Assembly: GCA_000434915.1 (NCBI GenBank)
Contig: FR882088.1
Span: 8,828-68,256, forward strand
Direction of reading: 5' to 3'
Length of the DNA: 59,429 nt
DNA from: Ruminococcus sp. CAG:563
Lineage (GTDB): Bacteria > Bacillota > Clostridia > Oscillospirales > Acutalibacteraceae
The translations under genes and the position numbers were made by a program. Under the pieces are notes generated by a model. The model did not search any database, was not told the origin of the DNA, and worked only from the letters and a program-made list of their open reading frames with translations. Numbering within the stretch: the first letter of the stretch is position 1; each line of letters opens with the position of its first letter. Below are positions 50,086-58,286 of this stretch, piece by piece.

Positions 50086-50826
50086 ATGAAAAATCCGATT
50101 GATTATTTTAAAGATTCTTTTAAAATCATTGACAATATAAAAAACGAAATACTGTCTAAAAAACAAGAAATAGATACTTGCAAAAAGCAGCTTGATGAAA
50201 TCAAATTTGAAAAAGACAGCACAAGTTTCAAGTGGTATGATGTTAAAAATAAAACGAATTTTAATGAGGAAATAAAAGCAGAAAAGAAATTGCTTAAAGC
50301 TAAAATCTCAAAACTTGAAAAAGAAATAAAGAATTTAGAAAAGCAAAAAGAAGCTGAAACCGATAAAAGAAACAAACTATTTTTATTGTCAGGTATCGTT
50401 GCATTTGTTATAGTATGTGTCATTGCTATAACTGTTGGTTCAATAAATGAAAAAATACATCCGGAACCTCAAACCACAACGGAATTTATTGAAACAACAA
50501 CAATCGCAAATACTGATAAACCAATTACTGAAACAACTACTGCTAATACAACAGAAACAATTGCGACAACGATTGCTACTACAACTACGACCACCACCGA
50601 AACTACTATGAAAGAAACTACTGAAAAAACCATAAAAGAAACCATGGAAAAAACGACTAAGGAAACTACTGAATCTACAACTTCTCGTTCGCAAAAAATC
50701 GTTTATGGTTCAAGGACCGGTAATCATTATCATCTTGGAGGTTGCAGATATGCAAACGGAGCTAAAATGACTGTGGCTGAAGCTGAACGAAAAGGTTGGG
50801 AGCCTTGTGCTGTTTGTAATCCGTAA
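50086..50826 (+). CDS. coiled-coil membrane protein with Thr-rich linker and Ada-like zinc domain (246 aa)
   Basis: Residues about 10-98 are a lysine/glutamate-rich coiled coil, followed by a transmembrane helix (about 103-122). A long threonine-rich linker (about 128-203) is followed by a C-terminal domain reading VYGSRTGNHYHLGGCRYA and ending WEPCAVCNP. Its C-x-n-CxxC arrangement resembles the metal-binding domain of Ada and of some membrane-anchored Clostridia proteins. The gene is markedly AT-rich with A-rich codons, unlike its neighbours, and lies between a tRNA and mobile-element-like debris, which suggests acquisition. Its role is unknown. Confidence 0.78.
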   Translation: MKNPIDYFKDSFKIIDNIKNEILSKKQEIDTCKKQLDEIKFEKDSTSFKWYDVKNKTNFNEEIKAEKKLLKAKISKLEKEIKNLEKQKEAETDKRNKLFLLSGIVAFVIVCVIAITVGSINEKIHPEPQTTTEFIETTTIANTDKPITETTTANTTETIATTIATTTTTTTETTMKETTEKTIKETMEKTTKETTESTTSRSQKIVYGSRTGNHYHLGGCRYANGAKMTVAEAERKGWEPCAVCNP

Positions 50827-50846
50827 AAATTGTTTTATTTATGTGT

Positions 50847-50895
50847 GGTCACATTTTCAAGTGCAGGGTCACATTTTTGGACAGGTGGTCACATT
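50847..50895 (+). repeat. three GGTCACATT copies at exact 20-bp spacing
   Basis: GGTCACATT starts at 50847, 50867 and 50887, a period of exactly 20 bp; the first two continue as TTT. Such phased short repeats resemble transposase-binding sites at the ends of IS21-like elements, but no transposase gene is present, so a solo end or a regulator array is equally possible. Confidence 0.6.
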
Positions 50896-50925
50896 GTATC
50901 AAATATGCTGTACAAAGGCAGTAAA

Positions 50926-50958
50926 ACAGACCATGTTTTTTCATGGTCTGTTTTTTTG
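50926..50958 (+). terminator. terminator after the GGTCACATT array
   Basis: The stem ACAGACCATG with CATGGTCTGT is followed by TTTTTT. Confidence 0.8.
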
Positions 50959-51082
50959 TCCGGATTATAATGTGAAGATTTTGCACAAATTAGGGAAAAG
51001 CACTGAAATTTTCACATATAAGATGATATAATAATCGTGAGACATAAAGTAAATATTGCTCAGGTAAATGCAAGCCCGCAAT

Positions 51083-51193
51083 TTGATAAAAATTGTGCAT
51101 TACGAAAACGGAACAGGCAAGCCGCATTTTAATAATACTCGTAAAATTTGCGAACTGCTTGATCCGACATATGATGATGTTTTTAACGAATAA
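51083..51193 (+). pseudogene. possible remnant of an XRE-type HTH regulator (C-terminal end only)
   Basis: A 36-codon frame contains HYENGTGKPHFNNTRKICEL, then LDPTYDDVFNE, the shape of the last helix and end of XRE-family regulators (compare YENGxxxP...ICExL..xxDxxF). The first helices of the HTH are missing, and there is no start with a ribosome site. It sits between the phased repeats and the ceramidase operon terminator. It may instead be chance, given its small size. Confidence 0.4.
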
Positions 51194-51198
51194 AGTAA

Positions 51199-51245
51199 AG
51201 CCATAAACTACAGTTTTTTCTGTAATTTATGGCTTTTGTTTTTAT
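51199..51245. terminator. terminator hairpin before the ceramidase-like gene
   Basis: AGCCATAAACTACAG pairs imperfectly with CTGTAATTTATGGCT and is followed by TTTGTTTTT on the plus strand. It lies just beyond the convergent minus-strand gene. Confidence 0.7.
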
Positions 51246-52993
51246 TTTGCCAGTTCGGTATATGCCTTTGAAACGCTGCTTGCGACGTGCTTTCCGAGCG
51301 AAACAAGCTCATGATAATGGTCAAATGCAAGAGCCATGCAATAGTCATTATCCGGGACAATGTAGCCCACGGCGTCATTCATTAGACCGAAGCAGATAAG
51401 CTCGTCGTTATCAAAAATCTCCGTGGCTTTCGGGTATTCATAATCCTTGCCGGAGTATGAATCGGCAGCTGTCAGCGACGTGCCGCCGTAGATAATGTCG
51501 GGGCAGATTTCGCCCGGAGCGGTGACGGCTTTGAGCGAGTCGCCGAATTCCATGTAACCGACCTCGGTGGAAATTTCATAGCCGTTTGCAGTTTTAATGA
51601 CCTCGTAGTTCGCCATTTTCAGCTTGCCTGCCATGAGTATAAAAGGATTTGTAACAGGCACACGAACTTCTTTCATTCTGATGTTGAAGAACGGCTTGAC
51701 CTCGGTGTCCTGAACAGGTGTCCAGCCCTCGCACCAAAGTGTGTATTCTCCGCCGTTTTTTTCGGCAATCTCGGTTTCACGCTTAATCTCTTCCTCGTCG
51801 TAGAGAAGCTTGTTTTGCTTTATCTGTGCCTCTGTTAGGTTGAGTGAAAGCGCCATTTTAGCGATTTCATGACCGTAGCGCATGGACTGTTCCCAGCGTC
51901 GGTTAAAGTCTTGCGAATCGTTCGTCAAGCCTCTTGCCATATAAATTCCCGCAATCGCTCCGTTGAAGAACATGCAGTTGAAGCCTGCCTTTGAAATAAG
52001 CTCGTCCATGTAGTAGACATAGTCGCCGCTGACCTCACGGCCGCTGCTCTGTCCGTCGCTTGTCGGCAATCCGGCAACGTCGGGATGAGCGGCAATGTTG
52101 ACAATCTTGGTCGGTTTTGCACTCTTATCGAACGGAGTGAAGGTCATAACGGTCATGTCCGTCATCATTGCAGAGGCGGAGGAACGGTTCTTGTTTGTGA
52201 AATAACCGTCGCCGATATCTTTTCTTGAAATTGTAAGCTTGCCCTCGGTCATGCTGCTGCACGCATCAAGCATTGCGTCGGAAACCTTATCGAAAAGGAA
52301 GTCCATATAGTGCTTATCCGTACCCTGTTTAACCTCGCCGAGACCTGTTTTAAGTTTGAAAAGGTTCGGAATCAGCTTGCCGAAAAGGTTCGTCCAAATG
52401 CCCTCGGTGTCGATTCCGCTGTGGCAATGGGTAGAAGCAACATTTATCGTAGTAAAGCTGAATTTGTCACCCGATTTTTCAACAAGTCGACGTCGGATTT
52501 CTTTAATATCGCTGTTTGTCATGCCGATGCAGTCAATCGTTGCAAAAACAGAAACTCCGCGTCCGCTTGAATCGTCAATGGCGATAACACGGGCTTTCAT
52601 ATCGTCGATTATGCCCTCAACCTTATTGGTGAACCAATTTTCTGCCATTATGTAGCCGCCGATATAATATTGATGCTCCTGCCAGTCATCGGGAATAAGG
52701 CTTACGCTTTTATAGCCAAGTTTCCAGCAGGTTTTTTCGGTCGGAGCCGAAAGAAATATATTGTTTCCCTCATAAAAATCATGGCTTTTGTAATTCTTCT
52801 CGGCAATAAAATTCTTGCCGTCCGGGAGAGTTGAGTTTATCGCTCCGAGAGCGGTGGATACAACCGTTCCGAGCGCTCCCGTACCGATTCTCTGCCAAAT
52901 GCTCTGAGCCGCAAAAACGGAAGTAAAGTTGGCACTGAAAATCATGATACAGGAAAGTAAAATTGCAAATCCTCTTTGCAAGGTTTTCTTCAT
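51242..52993 (-). CDS. secreted neutral ceramidase-like hydrolase (583 aa)
   Basis: A signal peptide (about residues 1-28) is followed by a domain resembling the neutral/alkaline ceramidase N-terminal fold. The metal motif is ASTHCHSG (about residues 186-193); further likely ligands are in NIAAHPDVAG and YIVPDNDY near the end. Neutral ceramidases cleave the amide of ceramide outside the cell. The sequence departs from characterised enzymes, so another amide or ester substrate is possible. It is last in a GH27/zinc-ribbon/ceramidase transcript, 20 bp after the small gene. Links to host glycosphingolipids are attractive but inferred. Confidence 0.7.
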   Translation of the reverse strand: MKKTLQRGFAILLSCIMIFSANFTSVFAAQSIWQRIGTGALGTVVSTALGAINSTLPDGKNFIAEKNYKSHDFYEGNNIFLSAPTEKTCWKLGYKSVSLIPDDWQEHQYYIGGYIMAENWFTNKVEGIIDDMKARVIAIDDSSGRGVSVFATIDCIGMTNSDIKEIRRRLVEKSGDKFSFTTINVASTHCHSGIDTEGIWTNLFGKLIPNLFKLKTGLGEVKQGTDKHYMDFLFDKVSDAMLDACSSMTEGKLTISRKDIGDGYFTNKNRSSASAMMTDMTVMTFTPFDKSAKPTKIVNIAAHPDVAGLPTSDGQSSGREVSGDYVYYMDELISKAGFNCMFFNGAIAGIYMARGLTNDSQDFNRRWEQSMRYGHEIAKMALSLNLTEAQIKQNKLLYDEEEIKRETEIAEKNGGEYTLWCEGWTPVQDTEVKPFFNIRMKEVRVPVTNPFILMAGKLKMANYEVIKTANGYEISTEVGYMEFGDSLKAVTAPGEICPDIIYGGTSLTAADSYSGKDYEYPKATEIFDNDELICFGLMNDAVGYIVPDNDYCMALAFDHYHELVSLGKHVASSVSKAYTELAK

Positions 52994-53013
52994 AGATTTC
53001 CCTCCGAAAAAGC

Positions 53014-53205
53014 TTATTTAAAAAGGGTACAGCCTGCCGCTTTGAACTGCTTGATTTTTTCTTCAAGCAATTCCTTGGAGCAGTCAAATTTTTCGGCAAT
53101 GCAGTTTATGCATAAAAATTCCGTCGAGCCGCGGTTAATTAACTTTTTTGTAAGGCCGATATCGTTGCCGTTAAGCTCTCTGCCGCATTTTTTGCAGGTG
53201 CTCAT
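53014..53205 (-). CDS. small zinc-ribbon protein (63 aa)
   Basis: Two CxxC pairs (CKKC and CINC) frame a zinc ribbon, followed by a charged amphipathic helix (SKELLEEKIKQFKAAG). Small proteins of this type are conserved in Clostridia but uncharacterised. Its ATG overlaps the TAA stop of the galactosidase gene (TAATG), so it is translationally coupled. No function can be assigned. Confidence 0.75.
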   Translation of the reverse strand: MSTCKKCGRELNGNDIGLTKKLINRGSTEFLCINCIAEKFDCSKELLEEKIKQFKAAGCTLFK

Positions 53206-54380
53206 TATCTGTCAACTACCTTTGCACGGTAAACAACGCAGCCGTGAGCCGGAAGATTTGCACCGACGGTATCGTTAATGGGCTTTGAAACTTCGCCGGT
53301 CCAAACGTCGGTGAGCTCAAGAGATTTGCCTGTGCAAAAGCCGAGACCGACTGCGTCAAGGGTGAAGCTTTCGTAATGTTCGTCATCTGTGAAGTTAAAG
53401 AATCCGATTGCAATGTCACCGTTTTCAAGGTGTCTGACAATAACGGGCATATGTTCCGGATACCAGCTGTAAATCGGTTCGTCGCCTTTTCTCTCATTAT
53501 TCACATTTCTGTTTCCGTTAACGAAATACGGCTGTCTGTATGCCGCATCCTGGTCGATTCGGATAAGCTCCTTGTTTTTTAGAATAGCCATAGCTTCATC
53601 GTCTGCTTCTCTGAGGTCGCAGCCGATAATAAGCGGTGAGCCCATCATTGCCCAGAAAGCAAAATGGGTTTTGTATTCCTCGGTCGTGCAGCCCTTGAGA
53701 CCGACGTGACCCTTGCCCTTCATGCCGACAACGAGCATATCCATATCGTTGAAGCAGCCGCAGCCGTTATACTCCGCAACCTTGTACTGCGAAAGCGCAA
53801 GCTCCTTTATAGACTCCCATGTGTCAAAGATATCACCTGTTGAGCGCCATGTATGTGCGCCTGTTTCTTTGATCCATGTTTTTGTGTTCTCGCTTCCCCA
53901 TGAGCAGGCGGCGAAAAGAATGTCCCTTCCGCAGTTGGCAAGGGCGAGCCCCATTCTCTTGTAGAGCACATGACCGTAGGTTGTAAACGGGTGGTAGCAA
54001 TAATCATATTTGAGATAGTCAACGCCCCACTCGGCAAAACACTTTGCATCAATGAATTCGTGGTCAAGGCTTCCGGGATAAGCGGCACAGGTCATTGTAC
54101 CGGCACAGGAATACATACCGAATTTCAGACCTTTAGAATGAATATAGTCAGAAACATACTTCATGCCATGGGGAAATTTTTCGGGATCGGGAACGATCTC
54201 GTTCTTTTCATTACGCTCTCTCAAACTCCAGCAATCATCAATGATAACGTATTCGTAACCGCAGTCCTTGAGTCCGCTTTCAACGATAAAATCGGCGGTT
54301 TCCATAACAACTTTTTCGTTTATATTCTCGGCAAATGTGTTCCATGAGTTCCAGCCCATGGGAGGTCTGTTGATTATCAT
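53205..54380 (-). CDS. alpha-galactosidase, GH27 family (391 aa)
   Basis: This enzyme removes terminal alpha-galactose. The GH27 barrel begins PPMGWNSWNTF, then YEYVIIDDCW and KFGMYSCAG. The nucleophile is the first aspartate of YLKYDYC. The acid/base aspartate is in FNDMDML. There is no signal peptide in the chosen form, so it is probably cytoplasmic. The ATG at 54380 has AAAGGAG 9 nt upstream and lies below a perfect promoter. It heads a three-gene transcript with a zinc-ribbon protein and a ceramidase-like hydrolase. Confidence 0.93.
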   Translation of the reverse strand: MIINRPPMGWNSWNTFAENINEKVVMETADFIVESGLKDCGYEYVIIDDCWSLRERNEKNEIVPDPEKFPHGMKYVSDYIHSKGLKFGMYSCAGTMTCAAYPGSLDHEFIDAKCFAEWGVDYLKYDYCYHPFTTYGHVLYKRMGLALANCGRDILFAACSWGSENTKTWIKETGAHTWRSTGDIFDTWESIKELALSQYKVAEYNGCGCFNDMDMLVVGMKGKGHVGLKGCTTEEYKTHFAFWAMMGSPLIIGCDLREADDEAMAILKNKELIRIDQDAAYRQPYFVNGNRNVNNERKGDEPIYSWYPEHMPVIVRHLENGDIAIGFFNFTDDEHYESFTLDAVGLGFCTGKSLELTDVWTGEVSKPINDTVGANLPAHGCVVYRAKVVDR

Positions 54381-54411
54381 AAATTTAAACTCCTTTTTAC
54401 TTTGTAAAAAA

Positions 54412-54440
54412 ATTATATCAATAATAAAAGTCGATGTCAA
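54412..54440 (-). promoter_or_regulatory. consensus promoter of the GH27 operon
   Basis: On the minus strand TTGACA (54435-54440) and TATAAT (54412-54417) are spaced by exactly 17 nt. Confidence 0.85.
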
Positions 54441-54481
54441 TAAAAAGCCGAGAAGTTAAATTGAAATTAACAGAGAAAATG

Positions 54482-54509
54482 AAAAACTCCCCGAGCTATC
54501 GGGGAGCTG
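54482..54509 (-). terminator. terminator of the secreted phosphoesterase gene
   Basis: Read on the minus strand, CTCCCCGA pairs with TCGGGGAG and is followed by TTTTTC. Confidence 0.75.
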
Positions 54510-54521
54510 AAGAATCAGTTT

Positions 54522-55706
54522 TTACTTCTGCTTGTTTGCAATGATGTCCTTGATGAACTTCGGGCAAACGATATCAATAATTCTGCCGATCCATGTTGCA
54601 ATAACAGGTGAGAAGAGATCCATGATGTAGTAATTTATCGGCTTAGATGCAACATCATTATATGTTACAAGATGAGTTTCGTAATTTCTTACATCGTTCT
54701 CGTCGATCTCAAAAATTCTTGCCGAACGGTCGCCGCCTCTGCCGTATGTGCTGAAGCCTGAACCGCCGTTGTAGCCGAGAGTTATGCCCTCGTCCGTAAC
54801 GCCCATGAAGTTGTTGACGTGGTCATGTGCGAAGAAAGCACCGATAATCTCCTTATGCTCGAGCCATGCTTCGTATTCGCCTGTATTGCCGTTAACGGAT
54901 TCTGAGCAAGGAACCTCACCGAGAACGCCGCTTGTAGCTTTATCGTTGAGCTTGTACCACTGACCGTCGTCAAGACCGAAGATACAGTCTGTATGATCTG
55001 CATTGAACGGAACCTTATCAACGAACTGATAGATTTCCTTAACGGGAACATGCTGGAAAACAAGAGAAGGAACATAGCTGCCTGTAGCTGCTTTGAGTCC
55101 GTCACGGGTATCCTTATACCACTGAACCTGCTCCGGCTTGAGTCCCTGATAGCCTGTAAGGAGGCCTTCGCCCTTAGCCTTGTTGTTGGAGTCCATAACA
55201 TAGATGTTAAGAGGAACCTTTTTGCCGTCGGACGACTTAACGGGAATATAATATGTACCTACATCACAGCCGTTATTAACGATTGCGCAGTTGGAATATG
55301 ACTTGTAAACCTCCATCTGCTCCTCGAGCGGGAAAATCTCTTCCCAGTCATGGTCGTGGTTGCCGAAGGTAGCTACAAAAGGTACTCCGAGAGCGTTGAC
55401 GCCGTCAAGAGCCTGAGTAAGGCACTTCTTGAGCTGAGCCTTGTTTGCACCCGGGAAGAAGTCTGTGAGAAGGTCGCCGGCCATAACAATGAGGTCGGGC
55501 TTTTCTTTTTCGGCAATCTTCTTGAGGTAGCTTGCCTGGAGAACGTCCTTGAGGATAACGTCCTGTGTGTCGTTGATCATCATGATCTTAAATTTTCCGT
55601 CTGAGTTGAACTTGAATGCCGTGTCGGTGCCGGTCGCCGCAAAGCTCGGGACAGCAAGGAGGACAATCATAACAACCGAGAGAAGAATACTTATGACTTT
55701 TTTCAT
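54522..55706 (-). CDS. secreted calcineurin-like metallophosphoesterase (394 aa)
   Basis: A signal peptide (about residues 1-23) precedes a phosphoesterase domain with metal motifs MINDTQD, MAGDLL, FGNHDHDW, VFQHVPVKEIY and FFAHDHVNN. In the first motif the usual DxH is a DxQ, as in its paralogue at 22044-23234. The two share length, motif order and much wording, so they arose by duplication. A hydrophobic C-terminal helix (residues about 365-385) may associate with the membrane. Its own promoter (TTGACT, 17 nt, TATAAT) precedes it. The substrate is unknown. Confidence 0.9.
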   Translation of the reverse strand: MKKVISILLSVVMIVLLAVPSFAATGTDTAFKFNSDGKFKIMMINDTQDVILKDVLQASYLKKIAEKEKPDLIVMAGDLLTDFFPGANKAQLKKCLTQALDGVNALGVPFVATFGNHDHDWEEIFPLEEQMEVYKSYSNCAIVNNGCDVGTYYIPVKSSDGKKVPLNIYVMDSNNKAKGEGLLTGYQGLKPEQVQWYKDTRDGLKAATGSYVPSLVFQHVPVKEIYQFVDKVPFNADHTDCIFGLDDGQWYKLNDKATSGVLGEVPCSESVNGNTGEYEAWLEHKEIIGAFFAHDHVNNFMGVTDEGITLGYNGGSGFSTYGRGGDRSARIFEIDENDVRNYETHLVTYNDVASKPINYYIMDLFSPVIATWIGRIIDIVCPKFIKDIIANKQK

Positions 55707-55742
55707 TGTTTTAACCTCCGAAAAAAATAATTTTGTAGGTTA

Positions 55743-55771
55743 ATTATACACCAACAAAAATATAAAGTCAA
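55743..55771 (-). promoter_or_regulatory. promoter of the 394-aa phosphoesterase gene
   Basis: On the minus strand TTGACT (55766-55771) and TATAAT (55743-55748) are spaced by 17 nt, about 37 bp before the start codon. Confidence 0.75.
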
Positions 55772-56067
55772 CATAAAGGTTTAGATACACAGGGAAAAAT
55801 ATGACAATTTACACAAAAAGGAAGGGTTGCATTTTACATACCGGATAAAGCGGTATAATTTTATCGGCTTATGGATTTATTGCAAATAATATGGAAAAAT
55901 ACTTTTTATATTAGAATGTTAATTGTATGAATGACGGGTAAAAAGCAACATGATTGACATTTTATAGACAAAGTGTCGAATAAGTTAGCTTTATTGCTAA
56001 TCTCGGTTGACTTTATAAAGAAAATATGAGAAAATATATATCAATTTTAGTAGTGAGGTACAGCGAA
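55772..56067. other. AT-rich intergenic region before the radical SAM gene
   Basis: Nothing coding is recognised in this gap. TTGACA and TTGACT hexamers occur at about 55954 and 56007 but have only poor -10 partners. If the second is used, its start would fall near 56042, which supports the downstream start codon of the radical SAM gene. Confidence 0.4.
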
Positions 56068-57501
56068 ATGTTACTGAAAGAAAATATTCAGCGAGCAGGC
56101 GTAGGCTTTTTGCTTGACAGAATGCTGAAGTACATTGACAAGGATCCGAAAAAGAATATTCTCAAGCTTATCGGTCTTGCCGAAAAGTTTGCAGGTAAAA
56201 CATTTCCCGAAAAGACATTTAAAGGCTTCCGCGATGCGATAAGCGATGACAATAACGTTTGGAACACCTATGCGATGAATCTGCTTAAGGATATCGACAG
56301 GGATTATCTCAAAAAAATGTTTTTGTCGTTCGTTCTCGGTGCAGGCCTCCACGGAACGAGAGCCGTCAGGGCAAATCGTGAAAAATATAAGTGCAACATT
56401 CCGTGGCTGATGCTCATTGACCCGACAAGTGCATGTAACATGAATTGCAAAGGCTGCTGGGCAGCGGAATACGGCCATAAACTCAATCTCACATATGATG
56501 AAATTAATAATGTCATAAATCAGGGCGTTGAGCTTGGAACGCATCTTTATATGTTCACGGGCGGCGAACCGCTTATCAGAAAGAACGATATTCTTCGTCT
56601 TTGCCGTGAGCATAAAAACTGTACGTTCCTTGCTTATACAAACGCAACATTGATCGACCAAAAATTCTGCGACGACATGAAGGATGTCGGTAATCTTACT
56701 CTTGCACTCAGCATCGAAGGTTCTGAGGAATCAAACGATTTCCGCCGTGGCACGGGAGCTTACGAGAGAACCATTAAAGCAATGGAGCTTCTCAAAAAGA
56801 ATAAGTGCATTTACGGCCTTTCGATTTGCTACACCTCGCAGAATGTCGATAAGGTAACAAGTGACGAATTTATTGATTTGATGATTGATAAGGGTGCAAA
56901 ATTTGCTCTCTACTTCAACTACATGCCGGTCGGCACGGGAGCTGTTGAGGAGCTTATTCCTACCCCTGAGCAGAGAACGCATATGTATTTCTGGCTCAAA
57001 AAGATGCGAAACGGCAAAACCGGTAAGCCGTTATTTGTAATGGACTTCCAGGATGACGGCGAATATGTCGGAGGATGTATCGCAGGCGGCAGAAACTATT
57101 TCCACATCAATTCCGCCGGTGACATTGAGCCTTGCGTATTCATTCATTTTTCTGATTCAAATATCAGAACGCATACGATTCTTGAGGCTTTGAGAAATCC
57201 GCTGTTTATGAGCTATTATCACAATCAGCCGTTTAATGATAACCACCTGCGTCCGTGCCCGATGCTTGAGAATCCCGAATATCTCAGGAAGATTATCAAG
57301 CAGACAGGCGCAAAATCGACCGACCTTGAAAATCAGGAAGGTGTTGAGCATCTTTGCGCAAAGTGCGATAAGTTCGCCGCAGCATGGAAGGAACAGGCGG
57401 ACAAGCTTTGGGCTGAAAATAAGCATCCTAATCCTAAAACGCAATATTACCGTGATACCGAGCAGGCAATGAGAGAAAAGCTTGACGATTTGGTAAGATA
57501 A
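56068..57501 (+). CDS. radical SAM/SPASM-type protein (477 aa)
   Basis: The 4Fe-4S motif is CNMNCKGC (about residues 121-128), within PTSACNMNCKGCWAAEYG. The AdoMet-binding GGEP segment (FTGGEPLIR) and LSIEGSEE follow. C-terminal cysteines (GGCIAG, EPCVF, RPCPML, HLCAKC) suggest auxiliary iron-sulfur clusters of SPASM type. Residues 1-110 form an extra N-terminal helical domain. No small precursor peptide gene adjoins it, so a peptide-maturase role is not shown. The ATG at 56068 has GTGAGG about 9 nt upstream; an earlier ATG at 56026 has no clear site. Confidence 0.85.
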   Translation: MLLKENIQRAGVGFLLDRMLKYIDKDPKKNILKLIGLAEKFAGKTFPEKTFKGFRDAISDDNNVWNTYAMNLLKDIDRDYLKKMFLSFVLGAGLHGTRAVRANREKYKCNIPWLMLIDPTSACNMNCKGCWAAEYGHKLNLTYDEINNVINQGVELGTHLYMFTGGEPLIRKNDILRLCREHKNCTFLAYTNATLIDQKFCDDMKDVGNLTLALSIEGSEESNDFRRGTGAYERTIKAMELLKKNKCIYGLSICYTSQNVDKVTSDEFIDLMIDKGAKFALYFNYMPVGTGAVEELIPTPEQRTHMYFWLKKMRNGKTGKPLFVMDFQDDGEYVGGCIAGGRNYFHINSAGDIEPCVFIHFSDSNIRTHTILEALRNPLFMSYYHNQPFNDNHLRPCPMLENPEYLRKIIKQTGAKSTDLENQEGVEHLCAKCDKFAAAWKEQADKLWAENKHPNPKTQYYRDTEQAMREKLDDLVR

Positions 57502-57507
57502 ATAAAG

Positions 57508-57538
57508 AAAATCGTCCGTTTCAACGGGCGATTTTTTT
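57508..57538 (+). terminator. terminator after the radical SAM gene
   Basis: The stem AAATCGTCCGTT with AACGGGCGATTT is followed by TTTT. Confidence 0.82.
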
Positions 57539-57555
57539 GAAAGGCATGAAAGTTT

Positions 57556-58074
57556 ATGTTCAGAAAAGCTACAAGAAAAGACATTGACCGTATCAGTGAA
57601 ATATATGATGAAATTCATGACGCCGAAGAAGCCGGACTGGTTACAATCGGATGGATAAGAAAAATTTATCCGACAAGAAAGACCGCGGAAGCTGCAGTGG
57701 CGGCAGGTGATATGTTTGTTGAAGAAATTGACGGAACAGTGGTTGCCGCCGCAAGAATAAATAAGGAGCAGGTACCGGAATATGCCGATGCGTCATGGAC
57801 TGCCGATGCGCCCGACGATAAGGTTATGGTGCTTCACGCGCTTGTCGTTTCGCCGAAAATAAAGGGCAAGGGCTACGGCACGGCATTTGTCGAGTTCTAT
57901 GAAAAATATGCACTTGAAAACGGCTGCCCGTATCTCAGAATGGACACCAATGCGAAAAATGCTGTCGCACGCAGTCTTTATAAAAAGCTGGGATACAGTG
58001 AGGTTTCAATCGTGCCATGTGTGTTTAACGGTATTGACGGCGTACAGCTTGTGTGCCTTGAGAAAAACCTGTAA
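57556..58074 (+). CDS. GNAT-family N-acetyltransferase (172 aa)
   Basis: This cytoplasmic transferase uses acetyl-CoA. The beta-strand ALVVSP and the pyrophosphate-binding loop KGKGYGTAFV (motif A, about residues 108-117) are clear, followed by YLRMDTNAKNAVARSLYKKLGY. The length is typical of single-domain GNAT proteins. The acceptor cannot be inferred. Its start lies just after the upstream terminator, with a modest AAAGG site. Confidence 0.88.
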   Translation: MFRKATRKDIDRISEIYDEIHDAEEAGLVTIGWIRKIYPTRKTAEAAVAAGDMFVEEIDGTVVAAARINKEQVPEYADASWTADAPDDKVMVLHALVVSPKIKGKGYGTAFVEFYEKYALENGCPYLRMDTNAKNAVARSLYKKLGYSEVSIVPCVFNGIDGVQLVCLEKNL

Positions 58075-58094
58075 ATCAATCTTTTTATAAAGTA

Positions 58095-58123
58095 TCGGCA
58101 AAGCTAACCATGGCAGATATAAT
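58095..58123 (+). promoter_or_regulatory. promoter of the holin-like toxin mRNA
   Basis: TCGGCA (58095-58100) and perfect TATAAT (58118-58123) are spaced by 17 nt, giving an RNA starting near 58130. Confidence 0.65.
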
Positions 58124-58187
58124 GCTCTTGTGGCACTGTCATTGCGGTAGGCGGGTACACTCTTTGCCCTCGTCAGGGAGTGATTTT

Positions 58188-58286
58188 ATGCAATACGTTA
58201 CATATGAGAATTTATTCACATTCGCACTTGTAATCATCGGACTTGTGACTGTGTTCGTTGCAGTTCTTGCATATAAAAAGAAATAA
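58188..58286 (+). CDS. holin-like type I toxin (32 aa)
   Basis: This very small protein starts QYVTYENLFTF, continues as one transmembrane helix and ends in a lysine cluster (YKKK). It matches the Firmicutes holin-like toxin group (TYExLFxF pattern), the toxin half of type I systems related to txpA. A strong GGGAGTG site sits 5-6 nt before the ATG but is buried in a predicted hairpin: CACT (58158-58161) and CCCT (58167-58170) pair with AGGGAGTG (58175-58182). A perfect opposing promoter lies just downstream. Overproduction is expected to damage the membrane. Its family is recognised; toxicity is inference. Confidence 0.8.
   Translation: MQYVTYENLFTFALVIIGLVTVFVAVLAYKKK

Noticed and set aside
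57556..58074. Antitoxin-type role for the GNAT protein next to the toxin locus
   Set aside because: It has its own upstream terminator and the toxin has its own promoter and antisense RNA; the GNAT protein looks like an unrelated single-domain acetyltransferase.
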